Program-made: the position numbers and the translations under genes
Part shown: piece after piece, positions 1 through 4,600 of the stretch
Numbering within the stretch: position 1 is the first letter of the stretch
Layout of the letters: the number at the start of each line of letters is the position of its first letter
The notes under the pieces: model-generated
Told to the model about the DNA's origin: nothing
Seen by the model: only the letters and a program-made list of their open reading frames with translations
Database searches by the model: none
DNA from: Sphingobacteriales bacterium
Lineage (GTDB): Bacteria > Bacteroidota > Bacteroidia > Chitinophagales > Chitinophagaceae
Length of the DNA stretch: 5,965 nucleotides
Reading direction: 5' to 3'
Assembly: GCA_024640385.1 (NCBI GenBank)
Contig: JAHEFC010000263.1
Coordinates: forward strand, 1-5,965

Positions 1-76
1 TCATTGATTCGTTGCCGTCGGCTTTACCGCCACCAAAGAAATACACATATTTTGGGGCCTTTACAGATGTTGCCAT
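1..76 (-). CDS. ppdK: Pyruvate, phosphate dikinase, N-terminal fragment (runs off left edge)
   Basis: Reading the minus strand from an ATG at 76-74 gives 25 in-frame codons to the window edge: MATSVKAPKYVYFF followed by GGGKADGNESM. The block KYVYFFGGGKADGN is the characteristic start of pyruvate, phosphate dikinase, whose N-terminal ATP-grasp-like nucleotide-binding domain begins with this glycine-rich segment. The family enzyme interconverts pyruvate, ATP and phosphate with phosphoenolpyruvate, AMP and pyrophosphate in the cytoplasm, and works as a dimer. The full protein is usually around 900 residues, so more than 95% lies outside the window and no catalytic histidine can be checked. The ATG is the natural start because the family motif begins within ten residues of it and the DNA upstream is non-coding and repeat-rich. 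A 229-nt gap with a terminator separates it from the upstream T9SS gene, so it probably has its own promoter. I saw no convincing match to the Bacteroidota promoter consensus TAnnTTTG there. The identification rests on a short but very distinctive peptide. Confidence 0.85.
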   Translation of the reverse strand, partial: MATSVKAPKYVYFFGGGKADGNESM

Positions 77-90
77 ATAAGTTAAATTGA

Positions 91-99
91 ACCACAGAG
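91..99 (+). repeat. ACCACAGAG word, copy 1
   Basis: The nine bases ACCACAGAG lie 15-23 nt upstream of the ppdK start and recur exactly, in the same orientation, at 4488-4496, upstream of the lipoprotein gene. Both copies are intergenic. From memory, ACCACAGAG-type words are common in intergenic DNA of Bacteroidota, but I cannot count them here. The two flanks share little beyond the word. Confidence 0.4.
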
Positions 100-106
100 G
101 TACAAA

Positions 107-183
107 CAAGCGAATTAGTGAGCCCTATAAGGCGGTCATTGATTTAAATGATTTTCATCATGAATTTCCCACTAATTCGCTTG
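107..183. repeat. 14-bp perfect inverted repeat enclosing two small hairpins
   Basis: The left arm CAAGCGAATTAGTG (107-120) and right arm CACTAATTCGCTTG (170-183) are exact reverse complements, separated by 49 nt. Inside lie a 5-bp hairpin (ATGAT at 148-152, ATCAT at 157-161), which has a GAAA loop on the minus strand, and a weaker 3-bp GCC/GGC hairpin (122-124 with 131-133). As RNA from the minus strand this would be a three-way junction. The inner end of the right arm on the minus strand lies about 30 nt before the ppdK ATG, so the element would be in the ppdK leader if transcription starts upstream of it. It could equally be a small dispersed palindromic repeat; nothing in the sequence decides between the two. 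Confidence 0.6.
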
Positions 184-216
184 AATGTGGGGAATGTGAT
201 AAATGTGGGAATGTGC
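183..216. repeat. 9-bp tandem repeat, about 3.8 copies (consensus GAATGTGGG)
   Basis: The word AATGTG occurs four times in the same orientation, starting at 184, 193, 202 and 210. The units are GAATGTGGG, GAATGTGAT, AAATGTGGG and AATGTGC, so the last spacing is one base short. The array sits between the terminator of the T9SS gene and the inverted repeat, with its first base shared with the outer end of the right arm. It is not coding on either strand in any gene I accept. Confidence 0.7.
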
Positions 217-249
217 AAAATGAAAAATGGCGGAATTTCTTCCGCCATT
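217..249 (-). terminator. Intrinsic terminator of the T9SS cargo gene
   Basis: AATGGCGGAA (226-235) and TTCCGCCATT (240-249) form a perfect 10-bp stem with a 4-nt loop. Read on the minus strand, the loop is GAAA, a stable GNRA tetraloop, and the stem runs straight into TTTCATTTT, giving the U-rich tract of a rho-independent terminator. The hairpin begins 56 nt after the stop codon of the 767-residue gene. The plus-strand exit (CTACATTTT) is a weaker U-tract, so the terminator appears to serve the minus strand. Confidence 0.85.
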
Positions 250-269
250 CTACATTTTAGGAATCTCTT

Positions 270-301
270 CTGCAACCTGCAATCTGTAACCTGCAACCTG
301 C
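270..301. repeat. 7-bp tandem repeat, 4.5 copies (consensus CTGCAAC)
   Basis: Four consecutive heptamers CTGCAAC, CTGCAAT, CTGTAAC and CTGCAAC, plus a partial fifth, end 4 bp from the stop codon of the T9SS cargo gene. The two variant units differ by single C-to-T changes. The same heptamer occurs twice in tandem at 3251-3264 inside the acetyltransferase gene, in the same orientation. There are no spacers, so this is a simple tandem repeat and not a CRISPR array. Confidence 0.8.
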
Positions 302-305
302 TTTA

Positions 306-2609
306 CTACTTCCTGACCTCAAACTTCTTAGACACCTGGCTGCCATTCTGCATGATCTGCATGATATACATGCCATTATTCAGCTTAGAAGTGTTCAAAC
401 GATAAAGATTACCGCCGGCTTTGCTGTTAAAGCTTTCCCTTATCCTCAGCCTGCCCGTAATATCAGTCACTGAAACAGTCACATCTCCCTGTTCCGGTGC
501 ATCATACTGCACCTGCAATTCATGCATGACCGGGTTGGGGAAAAGCTTCAGGCCCTTCAGCATGGTCATTTCCATGGCTGTTGGTGCCGTATTGCCCATG
601 GTCACCGGTGCAAATTGTGACGAGCTGCTCTGGACAGTTAAATTGTAGCAAATCGTTGGATCAGGTATTACTGTTCCTGTCTTCGACACCTTTACCGTAT
701 AGGTAACTTTTTTGGAAGTGGTATTATATATGATCACTTCATCCCCATTGGTCAATGTTGATTTTGTTCCAAGCGGAGTACCCCCTGTGCTGTTAAATAA
801 TTCAACCTGCAGGTCGTTTGCAAAATCACTCAATGTAACCTTGATATTGGTAGATGGATTATTGCTTGTGGACACTTTGAACCAGTCTACATCAGTTCCT
901 GAAGTAATGCCCGCGGTTATTGTAGTGTTCAGGCTGATTGTCTTAGCTGCAGCAACAGATTCATTTGATTCATAAGTATCATTGCAGTTAGCCGGAGGTG
1001 GCGGTGGTGGTGCTACGCCTATCGCGAAACTGGATACCCAGGTTGACCATGGATTGGCCGTATTATACATGGCTGTGAACCAGAAATCTGTTCCGTTGGG
1101 ATCGGCAACCAGGTGATTGTAATCCCCATACCTTGAATAGCCGGTTGCACTTCCTGTCCCCGCTTTTAAAATGGTTTCAGGAGAGGTCATCTGATTTAAC
1201 GCATCTGTTGCGCGGCGTGCCGTATATCTCAGGCCCGGATAAACACTACCACTGGAAACATTGTAAGCAAGCGCGATATCACCTGCTGCATTATAGGCTA
1301 TTGAACCCATCCAGCGGTGTACGCCATCACCAGGGGCATAAGTGCTTTGTTGGTTTACAGCCCAGCTGCCCGAAGTGTTCTTAAGTTCATACCACCTCAT
1401 GGCCGCTACACTGCTGGCATTAACGAAATGCGTCATCACAATGCCCTGGTAACTCCCAAAGTTCCGGTAGATAGGCTGGTTCATCACCCTTCTTTCAAGG
1501 GATTCCAATTTCTTGCTTGTTCCCGGTTGTGGAATACATGCACCCCTGGATAACATACAGGTTGCTCCACCATTGAATGAAGCAACAGGTAACGATGCCC
1601 AGGTCCTGTATGTCGACTGGTAATTGTCTGCCCAGTTGACATTGAATTCGATGATGCCCACACTATCTGCCGGCGACCCGCCGAAATTATCATTCATGTA
1701 CGCAAACAATCCGCCGGTTCCGGTAGGAGGCAGGCTGGTGCCCTGTAATAAAACAGGACACATGGTAAAATACCTGGAATACGAGGTAGTGTTGAACCTG
1801 AAGGTTTGTAAAGTGGCTGTGTTATCACCAGCCAGCATTTTGGCCCTGTCAAATGCATATATGGACGATCCGATATAGCTGGATCCAAAATCATTGGAAG
1901 TAGCATAATAACCATCCGGCCAAACAGAATACTTGGGATAATCCGGAAAAACGGAGCCTGTACTGAAGAAATAAATATTCCATCCACCAATCACGGGGTT
2001 GGATGTTTTTGAAACAGCGAAGATCAAACCCTCATTAGTGGTTTCACCGCTATTGGCAAACTCAGTCATGATAAACCTGTCCGCCAACTGATCATAAAGC
2101 ACTACCGGATCTCCAAGGCCGCCAAAGCCGGTAACCTGATCGAGGTAGGTGTCATTGACCAATACGGTTCCGTTCTTGTCAAATATTCTGAACAGCGTAC
2201 CGCTTGTTGCGTTGGCAGCCTGTATCACATGGTTGGGACCCACCGCAAGCGTAGGGTCAGCGGGAGCAACTGTTGTAGCGCCCACGCCGCCAAATGCAGC
2301 ATTTTCACCGGGCACTTCCGGAAGGTTTTTGTTGTTATATATATCCTGCCTTGCACCTTCTGACTGATCCGCATTGCTCTCATCATAAGGCGGCTTTTGC
2401 GGCTTGATCCGATTCCCCCAGATCACCCCGTTCCAGTCCCTTACCGCAATGTCTTTTACCCTGGGATCGGGTTTGAAATCTTTCAGGGATCCAACCTCCT
2501 TGACTTTTTCTCCTTTGATCACCCTTATCCTTTCAGGAGGACCTGGCTGGGCTATTACCGACAGAAATGAAATTGTCAGCAGTACTACAATGCTTAATAT
2601 ACGTAGCAT
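306..2609 (-). CDS. Secreted T9SS cargo protein: propeller-like region, PPC-like domain, C-terminal sorting domain
   Basis: A 767-residue exported protein. Residues 1-20 are a Sec signal peptide (hydrophobic core ILSIVVLLTISFLSV, probable cleavage VIA|Q). Residues about 110-531 form a beta-rich region with motifs such as DPTLAVGPNHVIQ (118-130), GGLGDPVVLYDQLADRF (163-179) and WPDGYYATSNDF (230-241). I read it as a propeller-like fold, by inference. A hexaproline linker (534-539) leads to a segment starting NCNDTYESNES and containing DVDWFKV (573-579), which resembles the bacterial pre-peptidase C-terminal (PPC) domain. Residues about 686-767 match the T9SS type A sorting tail: LKLFPNP, VTDITGR, LNNGMYIMQI and a basic end KKFEVRK. 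Such proteins cross the outer membrane through the T9SS and are released or attached to the surface. No peptidase catalytic motif is visible, so a PPC-like domain alone does not make it a protease; substrate and role are unknown. The ATG start sits directly before the signal peptide. A terminator follows. The nearest promoter-like element upstream is TATTTTTC on the minus strand (2690-2683), one base off the Bacteroidota -7 consensus and without a clear -33 partner. Confidence 0.9.
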   Translation of the reverse strand: MLRILSIVVLLTISFLSVIAQPGPPERIRVIKGEKVKEVGSLKDFKPDPRVKDIAVRDWNGVIWGNRIKPQKPPYDESNADQSEGARQDIYNNKNLPEVPGENAAFGGVGATTVAPADPTLAVGPNHVIQAANATSGTLFRIFDKNGTVLVNDTYLDQVTGFGGLGDPVVLYDQLADRFIMTEFANSGETTNEGLIFAVSKTSNPVIGGWNIYFFSTGSVFPDYPKYSVWPDGYYATSNDFGSSYIGSSIYAFDRAKMLAGDNTATLQTFRFNTTSYSRYFTMCPVLLQGTSLPPTGTGGLFAYMNDNFGGSPADSVGIIEFNVNWADNYQSTYRTWASLPVASFNGGATCMLSRGACIPQPGTSKKLESLERRVMNQPIYRNFGSYQGIVMTHFVNASSVAAMRWYELKNTSGSWAVNQQSTYAPGDGVHRWMGSIAYNAAGDIALAYNVSSGSVYPGLRYTARRATDALNQMTSPETILKAGTGSATGYSRYGDYNHLVADPNGTDFWFTAMYNTANPWSTWVSSFAIGVAPPPPPPANCNDTYESNESVAAAKTISLNTTITAGITSGTDVDWFKVSTSNNPSTNIKVTLSDFANDLQVELFNSTGGTPLGTKSTLTNGDEVIIYNTTSKKVTYTVKVSKTGTVIPDPTICYNLTVQSSSSQFAPVTMGNTAPTAMEMTMLKGLKLFPNPVMHELQVQYDAPEQGDVTVSVTDITGRLRIRESFNSKAGGNLYRLNTSKLNNGMYIMQIMQNGSQVSKKFEVRK

Positions 2610-2750
2610 GAAAAATTGGTTTAGGCCGGTTTAAAAAATGAAAATGCAGTAATAAATGAAGTTTTCTATGGGGGGATCTTCAGAAAAATAACATTTTTTT
2701 CCTCTTTAATGAAGTTTTGACCAGAACTGGTGTCTCAGATCTTAAACTAA

Positions 2751-2766
2751 ATACCCTGCCGGGTAT
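2751..2766 (-). terminator. Weak candidate terminator after the GNAT/Fe-S pair
   Basis: ATACCC (2751-2756) and GGGTAT (2761-2766) form a 6-bp stem with a 4-nt loop. On the minus strand the stem is followed by TTAGTTT, a poor U-tract, starting 33 nt after the Fe-S gene stop. The rest of the 190-nt gap (2610-2799) is AT-rich with homopolymer runs (for example T-run 2694-2700) and a small interrupted palindrome ACCAG-AA-CTGGT (2720-2731). It must contain the promoter of the T9SS gene if this hairpin does terminate. I find no gene in it. Confidence 0.3.
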
Positions 2767-2799
2767 CGAAAATGCCGTTTTTTCATGGAAAACCCGGAG

Positions 2800-3027
2800 T
2801 CAGGCTCCCTCGTGGTTCATCAGGTAGGTCAGGGCCCCTGAAGGGCATTTTTTCACCTGCTCCACGATCTCATAAGTACCGGCCGCTTTCGCGTCGATCC
2901 AGGGCTTGCGCTTATTGTCAAATACGGCCGGGAGGCCGCGCACACATTTGCCGGAATGTATACAGAGACTGGGCTTCCAGATGATGGTCACCTCACCGTT
3001 GCTGTATTTCATGGTGATGTCTTTCAT
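2800..3027 (-). CDS. YjdI-type small iron-sulfur protein (Fer4_19-like)
   Basis: A 75-residue cytoplasmic protein with no signal peptide. Its cysteines are C22, C28 and C61, in the blocks CIHSGKCVRGLPAVFD (22-37) and KKCPSGALTYL (59-69), with KPWID (41-45) between. This is the pattern of the divergent mono-cluster ferredoxin-like family that includes E. coli YjdI. The first block is C-x5-C with Ser25 where a classic ferredoxin has its second cysteine, and CP follows later, as in three-cysteine mono-cluster ferredoxins. It could therefore hold a [3Fe-4S] cluster or a [4Fe-4S] cluster with a non-cysteine ligand. As I recall the E. coli protein, it has the same three cysteines, so this is a family trait and not a defect. 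The physiological partner is unknown. It begins 10 nt after the acetyltransferase stop, so the two are probably co-transcribed. The ATG at 3027-3025 gives the usual short lead before the first cysteine; an in-frame ATG five codons later is an alternative. Confidence 0.85.
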   Translation of the reverse strand: MKDITMKYSNGEVTIIWKPSLCIHSGKCVRGLPAVFDNKRKPWIDAKAAGTYEIVEQVKKCPSGALTYLMNHEGA

Positions 3028-3037
3028 ACCAGGTTAT

Positions 3038-3517
3038 TTATAAAAGCAGACCCATTACAAATTCATCAATATACCTGTTCTCAGATTTCAGGAAACTATA
3101 GTTCCGTAAAAGTCCTTCGTTCTGAAACCCCATCTTCTCATATAATCTGATCGCTGCATGATTGACAGTAGCTACCGTGAGTTCAACCCGGGTAAAATCC
3201 ATCTCCCTGATCTTCGATAAAACTTCAACCAACATCCTGCTACCCGCCCCCTGCAACCTGCAACCTGAATCTATGGCCACTCCACCCAGGTAAATAATAT
3301 GACTGTTGCGGTACTTCATGGGCTGGAGTTTGAACATCCCAACATCTATTCCTTCTTCCTCGAAAATAAAAAGCTGTTTCCTTGATATCAGCTCATTGAA
3401 TATTGGGAAAAACTCATCCCTCGCCATCTGTTCATAGAGTAACCAGGGGTTGTTTTCCGGATGCATGTATAAATGGAATATGAAGTCAAAGTCCTCTTGT
3501 CCTGCTGTTCTGATCAT
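3038..3517 (-). CDS. GNAT family N-acetyltransferase
   Basis: A 159-residue single-domain acetyltransferase, a typical length for the GNAT fold. The acetyl-CoA pyrophosphate-binding motif R/Q-x-x-G-x-G/A is present as RLQGAG (87-92), directly after the strand LGGVAID (77-83). The second signature, NHAAIRLYEKMGF (119-131), supplies the conserved Asn and the Tyr126 that often acts as general acid in this fold. Expected chemistry is transfer of acetyl from acetyl-CoA to an amine. The acceptor could be a small molecule or a protein N-terminus or lysine, and it cannot be told from sequence. I chose the ATG at 3517-3515 because MIRTAGQEDF is a standard GNAT opening; the frame stays open 11 codons further upstream to a TTG, but that extension is hydrophobic and not family-like. 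It is followed by the YjdI-type gene after 10 nt. The codons for GCRLQ are built from the CTGCAAC heptamer also seen at 270-301. The 127-nt gap upstream (3518-3644) shows nothing I can name. Confidence 0.88.
   Translation of the reverse strand: MIRTAGQEDFDFIFHLYMHPENNPWLLYEQMARDEFFPIFNELISRKQLFIFEEEGIDVGMFKLQPMKYRNSHIIYLGGVAIDSGCRLQGAGSRMLVEVLSKIREMDFTRVELTVATVNHAAIRLYEKMGFQNEGLLRNYSFLKSENRYIDEFVMGLLL
3251..3267. repeat. Two CTGCAAC heptamers inside the acetyltransferase gene
   Basis: CTGCAACCTGCAACCTG, two full heptamers plus three bases, matches the unit of the array at 270-301 in sequence and orientation. On the coding strand it reads GG TTG CAG type codons in the frame giving Gly85-Cys-Arg-Leu-Gln89, which overlaps the start of the acetyl-CoA-binding motif. 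Confidence 0.6.
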
Positions 3518-3644
3518 AATCGAAGTCAAAAGTAAAAAGGAAAAAGACAAAAACAGACTAAATATTCAGCTTAAACAACGCCTGACAGGTTCATAAAATT
3601 CAGAACCCATGTGATTCAGTCAAAGCAGGCTTCGCCATCAAAGT

Positions 3645-4313
3645 TCATAAGTGGAATTTCTTTTTCCCAATGTTGAAATGCATACCCAGCGAAATGGTTT
3701 TTTCAGGGATCACTATCTCCTCTGTGCCCAAAAAATAGGTATAGGTCGCCAATAACTGGAATTTCACATTTGGCCCTCCAAACCTTAAGGCAATAAATGG
3801 ATCAAACGACTGGATGTTGAAATCTGCAAAATCCGGGTTGTTCTTATCCGCACCTTTCACATTGAAAATGGTATGATTAAGTTTGCCCCCCAGTGCCAAT
3901 TCAAACCGGTCCTTTGTATAGCCGAATGCCGACTGTATGAAAAGCCTTTTATTGCCATATTCGCCCCAGGTATTGTTTGAGCCGATGCCGCCTCCGCCAG
4001 AAAGGTCATACTTCCATTTCCTGCCAATGCGGCGATAGGTGCCTGCACTCATTTCTAACATAGAAGATTTCAATCCATCGCCATAGGAAACATAAGAGCC
4101 ACTGGCACCCAGGTAAAATTTATCTGCCGGGGAAAAGGCCACTTGCGCATTGGCCCCATTGCCAATCTCCCCCTTTACAAAATTAGCGGAAAGTCTTGCA
4201 TCGCCTTTCTCTTCCAGCAAAGGAATATTTGGTGTATTTGCAGGCATTACAGAAGCACAAGAGCTTAATAAAGCTAATGATGCAACGATCATGATGGTGT
4301 GTAGCTTTTTCAT
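3645..4313 (-). CDS. Lipoprotein-signal, predicted outer-membrane beta-barrel protein of unknown function
   Basis: A 222-residue protein starting MKKLHTIMIVASLALLSSC, a classic lipoprotein signal peptide with lipobox LSSC and acylated Cys19. The mature part opens with a PANTPNIPLLEEKGDARLS stretch and continues with alternating polar/hydrophobic strands rich in Gly and aromatic residues: AQVAFSPADKFYLGASGSYVS (56-76), GTYRRIGRKWKYDLSGGGGIG (91-111), FIQSAFGY, FELALGGKLNHTIF, FIALRFGG and KFQLLATYTYFLG, ending in SLGMHFNIGKK. This looks like a small beta-barrel of 8-10 strands. Similar N-PLL-x-KG openings occur in uncharacterised Bacteroidota envelope proteins, as I recall. No acidic surface-export signal follows Cys19. 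No enzyme motif is visible; function unknown. The frame is open 48 codons further upstream to a TTG at 4457, but the ATG at 4313-4311 sits exactly at the signal peptide, so the longer form is rejected. It is 284 nt from the receptor gene, whose terminator intervenes, so it should have its own promoter. Confidence 0.82.
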   Translation of the reverse strand: MKKLHTIMIVASLALLSSCASVMPANTPNIPLLEEKGDARLSANFVKGEIGNGANAQVAFSPADKFYLGASGSYVSYGDGLKSSMLEMSAGTYRRIGRKWKYDLSGGGGIGSNNTWGEYGNKRLFIQSAFGYTKDRFELALGGKLNHTIFNVKGADKNNPDFADFNIQSFDPFIALRFGGPNVKFQLLATYTYFLGTEEIVIPEKTISLGMHFNIGKKKFHL

Positions 4314-4438
4314 TGTTTCAATTTTCAATGAAACTACACTCGCAATTACCGGATCGTTAATTGATAAATCCAAACTTCCCCGGACTTCCTTGCAGAAAAT
4401 AACAACTGGAACAGTAAAAACCGGGTATTTATCGCAGT

Positions 4439-4453
4439 TACTGAGACTCAGTA
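4439..4453. promoter_or_regulatory. 15-bp perfect palindrome, candidate operator
   Basis: TACTGAG-A-CTCAGTA is a perfect dyad with a single central base, centred 133 nt upstream of the lipoprotein start codon. Dyads of this size and symmetry are typical of sites for dimeric regulators, but I cannot name a regulator and there is no regulator gene in the window. Chance occurrence is possible. Apart from this and the repeats to its right, the 4314-4597 gap shows no gene; a smaller dyad CATTG/CAATG (4311-4315, 4326-4330) overlaps the start codon. Confidence 0.3.
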
Positions 4454-4487
4454 CCAAACTGACACCCTCATTTGCGAAAAATGCAAA

Positions 4488-4527
4488 ACCACAGAGCCCC
4501 CCTGGGATTCAAGGGAAACAAAGGGGC
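4488..4527. repeat. ACCACAGAG word, copy 2, joined to a GC-rich inverted repeat
   Basis: ACCACAGAG (4488-4496) repeats the word at 91-99. It runs directly into GCCCC (4496-4500), which is the reverse complement of GGGGC at 4523-4527. The 22 nt between contain GGGATTCAAGGGAAAC. The segment lies between the terminator of the receptor gene and the palindrome upstream of the lipoprotein gene. It resembles a degenerate dispersed intergenic repeat, but with one copy of the GC-rich part the claim is weak. Confidence 0.4.
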
Positions 4528-4529
4528 AT

Positions 4530-4564
4530 AAAAAAAGAGATGACAGAGTTTTTCTCTCATCTCT
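4530..4564 (-). terminator. Intrinsic terminator of the beta-barrel receptor gene
   Basis: AGAGATG (4536-4542) pairs with CATCTCT (4558-4564), and AGAG (4545-4548) pairs with CTCT (4554-4557), giving an 11-bp stem with a 2-nt bulge and a 5-nt loop. On the minus strand the stem is followed immediately by a run of seven T, opposite A4530-A4536, the last of which overlaps the stem base. The hairpin starts 33 nt after the receptor stop codon. Stem plus U-tract makes this a good rho-independent terminator. Its 5' arm shares four bases with the first 16-bp repeat unit. Confidence 0.8.
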
Positions 4565-4600
4565 CTTACTATCTTCCTCTCTTACTATCTCCCTCTCTTA
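4561..4600. repeat. 16-bp tandem repeat, 2.5 copies, overlapping the receptor stop codon
   Basis: The units are CTCTCTTACTATCTTC (4561-4576), CTCTCTTACTATCTCC (4577-4592) and the partial CTCTCTTA (4593-4600). Full copies differ at one position. The last unit includes the receptor stop codon (TAA on the minus strand, 4600-4598). On the coding strand the array is almost all purine and, because 16 is not a multiple of three, it places TAA or TAG stops in shifted frames behind the real stop. Confidence 0.85.

Noticed and set aside
107..183. Insertion sequence or MITE with target duplication
   Set aside because: There is no transposase, and the bases outside the arms show no matching direct repeat, so only a generic inverted repeat is supported.
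270..301. CRISPR-like direct repeats
   Set aside because: Units of 7 bp are contiguous with no spacers, and no cas gene is present.
148..405. 85-codon plus-strand open frame starting inside the inverted repeat
   Set aside because: It crosses the inverted repeat, the 9-bp array, the terminator and the 7-bp array and then runs antisense into the T9SS gene tail; its peptide shows no domain.
3588..3607. GGTTC/GAACC inverted repeat after the lipoprotein gene as a terminator
   Set aside because: The stem is only 5 bp with a 10-nt loop and has no adjoining U-tract on the minus strand.
4314..4457. 48-codon upstream extension of the lipoprotein gene from a TTG
   Set aside because: It would bury the lipoprotein signal peptide in the middle of the protein. 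The ATG at 4313 places it at the N-terminus.
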